NCBI GenBank assembly: GCA_000333855.2
Contig: CM007319.1
Span: forward strand, 651,081 to 715,080
Reading direction: 5' to 3'
Source: Endotrypanum monterogeii
Taxonomy: Eukaryota > Euglenozoa > Kinetoplastea > Trypanosomatida > Trypanosomatidae
Length of the DNA: 64,000 bases
Positions 56,943-64,000 of this stretch are shown in pieces (within the stretch, counting starts at the first letter, position 1; each line of letters opens with the position of its first letter). Both the position numbers and the translations under genes were made by a program. The notes beneath the pieces were generated by a model that searched no databases, had not been told where the DNA came from, and worked only from the letters and a program-made list of their open reading frames with translations.

Positions 56943-58373
56943 ATGCCCCAAAATGGCTTGAGCAAAACCGATGCGACTGAGGCACTGCTTTGCTTTGCGG
57001 GCACCAGGAGCAGGACAAATCGCAACTCTGACTGTTTTACCGAGACGGCCCTACCTCCCAGCGAGCAAAGCACTGAGCAGTGCATCGGACTCGTTGACTA
57101 CAACGCTCTGAACAGCGATGAGATCAGCTTCAAGGCCGGTGACGTGATCAACGTCACCGGGAAAGGGAGTGCGTCAGGATTTTGGGAAGGCTTCGTGGCA
57201 AATATGGTCTCCCCCTCGCTTGCAAAGACGGATGTCGAAAGCGTGGAGAATTTCAGCTCTTCTTCGCACATCTCCCGCGCTTCGCGGCCAACGCTGCAGT
57301 CCCCGCAACCCATCGCACGGGGTCTCTTCCCCAACTGCCTTGTCACCTCTAACATGGGTTTAAAGTACTCCACGCCGTGCAATGCAATGCAGAATGTTGC
57401 GCTGTGCCTCCACCCTTACTCAGCCTCCGGCGAGGGCGAGATGTCGTTTGATTTTGGTGACGTGATCACAGCGGTGCGGCCCAGCTCTTCGCCAGGTTGG
57501 TGGTACGGCATCAAAAGCAGCGGTCCTAGATGGGTGGCTCCCAACAGAACGAAGGTATCGTCGCTGCCCGCTGCTGTCTTGGCCCGCTTTGTGGATCCGG
57601 CTGCGGCCACCGCCGCCTCTTCGTCCCATGAGAACACAACCACGAAAACACCCGACAATGCATTGCCACAGGATGGCGCCGGGACAGCGGTTGACCACAG
57701 CAAGGAGGAGGTGCGCCTCTTTCCAACAAGCTTTGTGACGTGTGACGTGGTGCAGGTAAGCTTTGATTTTACCCGTCGTCAGACGCACGAACTGAGCTGC
57801 AATTATGGCGACGTCATTCAGGTGCATCGCCGTTGGAACGACGGTTGGTGGGAGGGCACCCTGGGAGGACTCCGCGGCATCTTCCCGAGTAACTATACAA
57901 TTCCTAACATCCCTACTACAACACCGCCGCTCTTCTGTGAACGTTGTCGAGTCATTTTCACATCCTCCCAGACTCCCTTGACGTGTGCCACATGCGCAGC
58001 TGAAGCGCGGGTCGAGTGTGCAATGATGCAGGCGATGGAGGCGTATATGCTCGGCAAGACAACAAAGCTAGACCTCTTTGCTCAGGTCGATATCGGCCGA
58101 AGAAAATCATCCGAGGCATTCTGGGCTGGCGAAAGTCACAGCCGAGGCGACGGGGCTCCGACCTCGTCCTCTCCCAAGGTAAACATCGGGGACTCGCACA
58201 ACCAAAAACAGAGTCTTCTTAGCAACAGGGCTAGCACTTGTGATGATCGGAGTCTCTCTCGTCGGCCTTATCACCAGCACGGCGACAATGCGTCGTCTGA
58301 TGCTCATGTGTCCTTACTCACGGAGAAGGATATGGCAGAGTTGGCCTGCAATCGGGTAAAGTCGATGACGTAA
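56943..58373 (+). CDS. Triple-SH3 protein with CxxC/CxxC element
   Basis: This encodes 476 residues from the first in-frame ATG at 56943. Three SH3 domains can be read. SH3-1 (about 47-133) shows the ALYDY-like GLVDYNALNSDEISFKAGDV and GFWEGF, then GLFPNCLV after an insert of about 35 Ser-rich residues. SH3-2 (about 152-205) shows LHPYSASGEGEMSFDFGDVI and GWWYGI, with RWVAPNRT in place of the usual FP-x-NYV end. SH3-3 (about 270-322) is the most canonical, with ELSCNYGDVIQV, DGWWEGTLGGLRGIFPSNY. A CxxC...CxxC pair at 332-350 could bind zinc. SH3 domains bind proline-rich peptides, so this is probably a scaffold. The partner is unknown. Confidence 0.82.
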   Translation: MPQNGLSKTDATEALLCFAGTRSRTNRNSDCFTETALPPSEQSTEQCIGLVDYNALNSDEISFKAGDVINVTGKGSASGFWEGFVANMVSPSLAKTDVESVENFSSSSHISRASRPTLQSPQPIARGLFPNCLVTSNMGLKYSTPCNAMQNVALCLHPYSASGEGEMSFDFGDVITAVRPSSSPGWWYGIKSSGPRWVAPNRTKVSSLPAAVLARFVDPAAATAASSSHENTTTKTPDNALPQDGAGTAVDHSKEEVRLFPTSFVTCDVVQVSFDFTRRQTHELSCNYGDVIQVHRRWNDGWWEGTLGGLRGIFPSNYTIPNIPTTTPPLFCERCRVIFTSSQTPLTCATCAAEARVECAMMQAMEAYMLGKTTKLDLFAQVDIGRRKSSEAFWAGESHSRGDGAPTSSSPKVNIGDSHNQKQSLLSNRASTCDDRSLSRRPYHQHGDNASSDAHVSLLTEKDMAELACNRVKSMT

Positions 58374-59087
58374 GCTTCCTTCCTCATCTCTTTCACCCCG
58401 CAGTGAGTATACGTTTTTTTTTCCCGACACTGTTGCAACCTTTTGGGGAAGTGGAGAATTGTGGCAAATCGAAGACGTTTTGAAAGGATAGGGGGGGGTC
58501 TCAAAGGGGTGGCGTGCACGGGAAACGCAAACGTCCGTGAAAATGAGGCGAGTGAACGGGCTTCGGTTTCTCCTGTTAAATTCCCATTTTCTACCGACAG
58601 CAAAGCACTGGACGCTGTGTGTGTTTTTTTTTCCCCTTTTGGCGTGCACCTTGTGTGTACTCGCATCTTCAGAATCTTCTTTCCACTCCCTGCCTGCTCC
58701 GGTTGTCTTTCCACCTCCTTTTTTTTTTATTGAACTTGCAATGCTTAGTGCTGTGTAACGGGTCAAAAAGTCAAGCCACACACACGCATATATAAATATA
58801 TGTAATCCCGACTTATACCTATATACATATATGTATGTTTTTTTTGGGGGCCGGAACATAACCTCCGTGTATCTGCGGCGCCGAGCTCGTATACGCAGGT
58901 CTGCAACTTTTTTTGCGCAGTCGTGCCTCGCATCAAGCCCCCTCCCTCTCCCCTCCCTGCCTCGGCTGACCAGCAGCGTGCTTTATCGTCGTTCTCTTGG
59001 GCAGGGTGCTTTTGGTGAACAAAGGCACCCCATAAGAACTCAGCCGCAGCCCAGAAAGCTACCCAATAAAACGAACGAGGACACACT
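58374..59087. other. Intergenic spacer SH3 to MINDY-type gene
   Basis: This is spacer with T-runs, a short AT-rich block near 58785-58835 and a pyrimidine tract before the MINDY-type gene. I see no gene. Confidence 0.65.
58938..58973 (+). promoter_or_regulatory. Predicted trans-splice acceptor for MINDY-type gene
   Basis: A C/T tract at 58938-58962 is followed by CAG ending at 58973, leaving a leader of about 114 bases. Confidence 0.55.
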
Positions 59088-61148
59088 ATGCCACCAAAGA
59101 AAGTCAAGGACTTCACGAATGCCCCCGTGTATAAGATGAACCACGAGGAGCAGGTGCAGCTCCTCTCTGATGCTTTGCTCCGAGAGTACATGCATCGTCG
59201 CGGCTTCCTCGAGACGTTGAAGGCGTTCGATCAGGAGCATCCGCGTGACGCGAATACCATCTCTTCACGCGCTCTTATGTCTGACCTTGTGGCGCTCAAT
59301 CCAGAACACCAGCAGCGCATGAAAGACGAAGGCATTGAGACGATCATGGAAATGCTCTGCAATTTGCGTGTGGAGCGCCGAATAGAAAAGGAGCACCTGA
59401 GGGCTGAGCTGAACACGCCGCTGCCGGAAATTCCTGCTGACTACGAGGCTCTCAAGCAAAAGCATGCGGCGCGAGAGGCGCGCAAAGCGGAGAAGCACCT
59501 GTCTCGCAAAGCCACCTCTAAAAAGTCAAAGGCGCCGGGGTCCACTACACAAGATCGTCGCTCCAGCGCAAACGGCAAGCATAACCAGCAGCGCTCAAGC
59601 ACGTTGCCGAGCGGAGTGTCCCGCGAAAAAGACCCGTCTGGCATGACAATAGAAGATTTGCTTGGCAGCTCACATAGCAGTATGGACTACCTCAATGGCC
59701 GCGCAAGCTCGGCCGAGGAGGAGGGTGACAACCTCCGCAGCTCTGTCGGTGACACACCAGAACATGGCGAAAATCACTCAGGACCCAAGTCGCCCGCCTC
59801 GGGCACCGACCCAGCCTCATCGAAGAATGCGAATGCACCGTCGATTCAGCCGGCGTGGATGGAGATGGCTTCGAGGCGCAAAGCACCTCTGCCGAAAGGG
59901 AGCCCTGACGACACAGATAGTTATGATAAAAACAGTGAGATAGTGGGCAGCGAGGCAGACGTAGGTAACGACGACGATGCAGAGCTCATTGGAGGCGCTG
60001 CTATGACGGCAGAGCAACGAGACGACCTTGGTGCCGCTTTTCAGCTCCTCTGCGGCTTTGGGGGTACTTTGCAGAGGGCCTTTCTGGAGCAGGGTTTCAC
60101 CTTCGACGACTGCGCTGACTGTGCCCTCATTCAGTGGAAATCGGGCGGCTGTGATGGGGTTATTGCCCCGGTTCAGGCGCTGGTAGCTGCCTTTTTCTAC
60201 GAGCGAGAGTTGTACGTAAGGAAAGACCAGCGTCAGCGCGAGTGTCTCGCCAGAGCTTTATGTACTTCCCTGGAGCAGGCGCAGCCGAACGCATCCAAGA
60301 TTGTGCTGATCAACAGCGCCTGGAGTAACACACGAGGCGAGTCTCACTATACGCGCACTCACATTTTACGAAAAGCAGAAAAAGTTCGAACGCGGTGTTG
60401 GGCGAACATGGCGAACATGCAGGAGGTGAGCCGCGTCCTACACGAGACACTTCTCACCGATGCGCACTGGATGAACCCACATGGCGAGGGTTTGGTAAGC
60501 TTTTTATTTTCACTTCTTCTTTCCCATGGGGTGGATAGAGTGCAGCAGGAGATTGCTGCAGCAGACTCGGCTAATAGCGGGCATCGGTCCCTTCTCTTTC
60601 CCAGCTCTGGTCGAGCGACTCTGGGTCTCGTCAATCTCGTCTTGACGGGTCGCGCCACGTTTTTCCGCCACAACGGAATTCGCAACGGAAATCAGGTGGG
60701 TTACTCTTCCCACCTTCGCTGCGGCATCCTTTGCGGCGACACTGGCGCTGATTCGGATGAGGGCCGCGTGGCCGCAACGAGCTCGACGACTTCGATGACG
60801 GCCTCGTACACCTACGCCAAGGATCCAAAGCTCCCCAGCTGGGTGCTCTGGCACCGAGACAGCTTCGCAAACATATACATGACAAAGGACACGCGGCACG
60901 TCTTTCAACAGAAAATAGCTTTGGGCGGGAGCGCTTCTGTCGATCTGGTCTACTGGGACGCGGCAACGGAAGACGAAGAATACTTATTGACGGTGGCGGT
61001 GCGCAGTGTCACTCTGGGTACGGGTAGCGGTGGTGGTAGTGGCACTGCGCGAGGTGCCAAGTCCTTCGTGAACGCTGCCATTTTATCGATCCCCACATGG
61101 TCGTGTGCGGCGATTGACTGGGGCGGAAAAGCACCTCTGCGCGATTGA
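59088..61148 (+). CDS. LisH plus MINDY-4-type (FAM188B) protein
   Basis: This encodes 686 residues from the ATG at 59088. A LisH dimerisation motif occupies about 24-56 (LLREYMHRRGFLETLKAFDQ). A charged, Ser-rich linker follows. From about 300 to the end the sequence follows MINDY-3/4 deubiquitinases. A hydrophobic entry helix (FQLLCGFGGTLQRAFLEQGF) leads to the catalytic-helix region ALIQWKSGGCDGVIAPVQAL. Later come LPSWVLWHRDSFANIYMT, VDLVYWDAATEDEEYLLTVA and the C-terminal PTWSCAAIDWGGKAPL, which parallels the family's TKWxGAxVNWNGxxP end. In active family members Q-x5-C and a later SHFSVLF supply Gln, Cys and His. Here Gln349 and Cys355 are present but the helix after Cys has one extra residue. 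Ser592 sits where His is expected. Family membership is firm; activity is doubtful. Confidence 0.83.
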   Translation: MPPKKVKDFTNAPVYKMNHEEQVQLLSDALLREYMHRRGFLETLKAFDQEHPRDANTISSRALMSDLVALNPEHQQRMKDEGIETIMEMLCNLRVERRIEKEHLRAELNTPLPEIPADYEALKQKHAAREARKAEKHLSRKATSKKSKAPGSTTQDRRSSANGKHNQQRSSTLPSGVSREKDPSGMTIEDLLGSSHSSMDYLNGRASSAEEEGDNLRSSVGDTPEHGENHSGPKSPASGTDPASSKNANAPSIQPAWMEMASRRKAPLPKGSPDDTDSYDKNSEIVGSEADVGNDDDAELIGGAAMTAEQRDDLGAAFQLLCGFGGTLQRAFLEQGFTFDDCADCALIQWKSGGCDGVIAPVQALVAAFFYERELYVRKDQRQRECLARALCTSLEQAQPNASKIVLINSAWSNTRGESHYTRTHILRKAEKVRTRCWANMANMQEVSRVLHETLLTDAHWMNPHGEGLVSFLFSLLLSHGVDRVQQEIAAADSANSGHRSLLFPSSGRATLGLVNLVLTGRATFFRHNGIRNGNQVGYSSHLRCGILCGDTGADSDEGRVAATSSTTSMTASYTYAKDPKLPSWVLWHRDSFANIYMTKDTRHVFQQKIALGGSASVDLVYWDAATEDEEYLLTVAVRSVTLGTGSGGGSGTARGAKSFVNAAILSIPTWSCAAIDWGGKAPLRD

Positions 61149-61534
61149 CCAAGGCGAAGTGTGTGTGTGTGTGTGTGGTGGAGGGGGGGGGTAGGAAAGT
61201 GGGTGTCCGAACAGCTAATGTTCCTAGCTGCAATCTCTGTGTAACGACTCCCTCCTCCTATGCCGTCGTCGTTTTTTTTTTTTGAAATGCGCCGTCGCTC
61301 TCCTTCCCCCTTTCCGCGTCGTCTATTGTAGCTCTATTGCTACTTTTTTATCCTTCACATCGGAACGTGAGGCCGTCGTAACGGACCACAGACCTCCCTA
61401 GTCCTCCCACGCACCAACAGCTAAGAAACAGGTGAGCAAGACCAAATATCCTTTTGCCCCCCTCCCTTCTTTTTTATATCTTTCTGCTTTTATTCTGCGT
61501 ATCGGTCGAGCGGTAAACTGGATATCAAGTCGAG

Positions 61535-61556
61535 CAACAACAACAACAACAACAAC
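61535..61556. repeat. (CAA)7 trinucleotide repeat
   Basis: Seven CAA units lie in the 3' flank of the MINDY-type gene. Confidence 0.85.
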
Positions 61557-63569
61557 GTCTTGGTTCATTTGGGTGTGCATGCAGAGTGTCGAATTTATAT
61601 ACCCCTACCCCCTGTCCTCTTGAGGCTCATGTCGAGGTGTGAATAAGGGGAAGGGGAGGGAGCGTATCGATGATGGCTACACTCCCCTTTGTTGAGCTGT
61701 CTTACACCCCGTCTTTTTTTTTTTTTCGCTGCCCGCTTCGCCTCTCCATTTTGTGTAGATTTGAGAAGGGTTCTTTTCCCTCCACAACTACGCATATACA
61801 CATGAAGACCCTCTACTGCAAAAGCACCGACGGACAAAGAAGGTTCAGACCCGCTTTATCGCTGAGGTTTTGTAAGAAAAATAATGAATAGAAATGCCAC
61901 ACTAGCTAGGTACACAACTCAGCTCGCCCCAAACCACCACCACCACCATCCAAGGGGCGACATCCACCGCGTGTATATATATAGATGCGTCTGCATATAT
62001 ACTAAGGTTCAGGAGCGGTATTGCCGCTACCTTCATGTCGGCGTTTGAGGTGTTCTCGTTTTGTCTACACCACACAAGTGTATGAAGAAACCTGAGCAAC
62101 ACCGAGTCGACTCACATGTGTGTTTTCCTCCGTCGTCTTCATGCTTCGTCGCCTAACTTGTCAAATCTTTGCATTCTCTCTCTTTTTTAAACCCCCTTTT
62201 GTCTCTTTTCTGACCGTATTTCATTGAATACATCCTTCTTCCGTGGATTTTGAGTTGCACACAAACGTCATTGTGTCTTTTGTTTTCTTCTTACAGCACC
62301 AACGCATCGTCTCTTCGAACGCTGATCCCTCAACATACCCTGTTTCTCTAAATCCCCTTCCTTTCTCACGCACACCATTTGCCACTCCCGCTCTTACGTC
62401 CGCTTCACTTCCCTTTTTATACCCACTTGGCATCTACTCGTTTACTTTCTCCTTCTCGTCGTTCAAAATTTACTACGATACTCTCTATCCGGCGCGGAAA
62501 AAGACAAAGCAGGTGCAACTCGCTGCAGCAAACCTTTGTTTTCACCTTTTTTTGGTGGAGGTTCTCGGTGAGGGCTGTGGTATCTCGACCCGAGCTCCAC
62601 TTCCTCTACGTATCTTCCCTCTTCTTTTTTTTTTTTCAGCCTCTCCCCCCCCCCACGTTTCTACCTCCCGTCTTTCAACTCCCACTCCTCTAGCTAGTGC
62701 TTCTTGTTTTTTTTTTTTTTTGGTGAGGCTGCACGAAGCGACGCTAGGTATTTTCTTTCCCTTATTTGCTTGCTTTTCCCTTCCCCCCTCCGGTGATCTC
62801 AGCTGACCACAACTCCTTCAATTCACCCGTTTGGTTTTTCTTCAGGCTCTCATAGTTCATATTCCGAACAGTCGCTACGTTTTTCTACCTGATCGAACGG
62901 AGGCAGCTCGAACGCAATCACGTGTAGCGTGTATTTGCTTCAGGGTGGCGGCTTGGAAGGTGTGCGTGTGTCCCTGCAGCCTCTTTTTTTTTTTTTTTTG
63001 GTCTTTGTCTGGTGGTGTGTGTGTGTGCGCGCGCACATTTTTTTTACCGCACTGATTTCCTCCCCCTCATAATTTTTTCCTTTTATTTCATTTGTCTCTT
63101 TTTCGTCTCTCTCTCCCCCCATCATTTCGTTGTTGGCGCCATTGGTGCATGTGCATCTCTCCCCCTTTTCACCCGACGACGAGCGGAATAATTTTTCACT
63201 GACAACCAAACAAAGGGAAAAAAAACATTTTTTTTTCCTGAATTGAAAGTTTGATACTTCTTTAGAAAAGAGAAAGACATTTAAAGGGCAGAGCTTGTCC
63301 GTAGAGATCGGACGCGCAACGCTGTAACACTGCCGTCGGTTCTGGACTAGTGCGGGCTCCTCCGTCTCTTAGTTTGTCTGTCTTGTGTCTGAGCTCGTTC
63401 CCGTCAGTCGCCAACCCCCGCCCACCCCGGACAGTCGTGTGAGAAAGTAGAAAAAAGGAAATCCTTCCTAGGAAAAATCAAGGCTTTAGGTGACCTCCAG
63501 CTGCCTAGTTTTCCTCCCCCCCCCCAAAAAAAAAAAAAAACCTTTAAAAAAACAAATTTCCTCTGGATA

Positions 63570-63592
63570 CACACACACACACACACACACAC
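63570..63592. repeat. (AC)12 microsatellite
   Basis: This is an AC tract in the terminal spacer. Confidence 0.9.
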
Positions 63593-64000
63593 GCATACGA
63601 CGTCACCCCACTCGAACCTCTGCACACTTTTCGCTCTTTTTCCATTTTTCTTTCTCTTCCCACACGTGTCAGCAATTTTTTTTTGTGTGTCGTGTGTTTT
63701 TTTTTTTCCTCACTACTGACGCCTCTGGGTCGGATTCGGTGTTGAGAATCTCTACACCGGTGTTCTTTCTCCCACTGATTCTCTTTAGTGCTTTTTTTTT
63801 CTTCCCGTTTACCATTAGGAGTATTACTTTGGAAAGAAAAAAAGGGGGTTATTGTTGCTGTTTTCAATCTTCCTCACGTGTTTTTCTCCCCTTCATTTTT
63901 CTGTTTGTTATTGCCCTCCTCAAGTGCTCCCCAGACGCGGAGAGAGCAGAAAAATTGGGTGTGCGTGTCTTGGGCCGGATCTGCTTTTTGTTTGTTGCCC

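Larger units (their letters stand above)
61149..64000. other. Terminal spacer, no supported gene
   Basis: This is 2.85 kb of strongly pyrimidine-biased sequence with many T-, C- and A-runs. The frame at 62243-62806 encodes Phe/Ser/Pro/Leu runs and looks like translated T/C tracts, not a protein. It may be the 3' UTR of the MINDY-type gene and the long 5' flank of a gene beyond the window. Confidence 0.6.

Noticed and set aside
62243..62806. 187-codon plus-strand frame in the terminal spacer
   Set aside because: Its product is almost all Phe, Ser, Pro and Leu from T/C tracts, with no conserved motif.
1..64000. CRISPR array or prokaryotic operon
   Set aside because: There are no spaced direct repeats, no ribosome binding sites and the genes are eukaryotic; dinucleotide tracts are simple repeats.

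Overview
This window is nuclear DNA of a trypanosomatid flagellate, most likely Leishmania or a close relative (Leishmaniinae). The species cannot be fixed from the sequence alone. All twenty recognisable protein genes lie on the + strand. They have no introns, and most are separated by 0.7 to 2 kb of spacer rich in pyrimidine tracts and (AC)n, (GT)n and (TA)n repeats. Most starts follow a long polypyrimidine tract and an AG, as expected for spliced-leader trans-splicing. This is the layout of one polycistronic transcription unit with no strand switch.

Region 1 (1-13.8 kb): the 3' end of ribosomal protein uL18 (L5), then complete eL15 and eL36, an orphan protein, a protein with an interrupted PHD-like zinc finger, a CCDC61/VFL3-type basal-body protein, an ATP11-type F1-ATPase assembly factor and a LOG/lysine-decarboxylase-like Rossmann protein.

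Region 2 (13.8-18.75 kb): the largest spacer. It holds no intact gene, but about 14.5-16.3 kb looks like a decayed non-LTR retroposon with frame-scattered RNase H-like motifs.

Region 3 (18.75-35.7 kb): a UAS-UBX protein, a chymotrypsin-fold protein with Cys in the nucleophile position, the SSU-processome protein UTP6, a probable mitochondrial orphan protein, ribosomal protein eS6 and the complex I subunit NDUFA9.

Region 4 (37.5-61.1 kb): a 1424-residue EF-hand-like protein, a 3721-residue ankyrin-repeat protein ending in a filamin-type Ig repeat, ribosomal protein eL32, a triple-SH3 protein with a CxxC/CxxC element, and a LisH plus MINDY-4-type protein whose deubiquitinase active site looks out of register. 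The last 2.85 kb holds no gene I can support.

The genes do not form a single pathway. Five ribosomal proteins and UTP6 give a translation and ribosome-assembly theme. ATP11, NDUFA9 and two proteins with presequence-like N-termini give a mitochondrial one. CCDC61, the EF-hand protein and the ankyrin-filamin protein suggest a cytoskeletal or basal-body theme. The most unusual items are the Cys-nucleophile chymotrypsin-like protein, the possible pseudo-MINDY and the giant ankyrin-filamin protein. All homology calls come from reading motifs, not from database searches.
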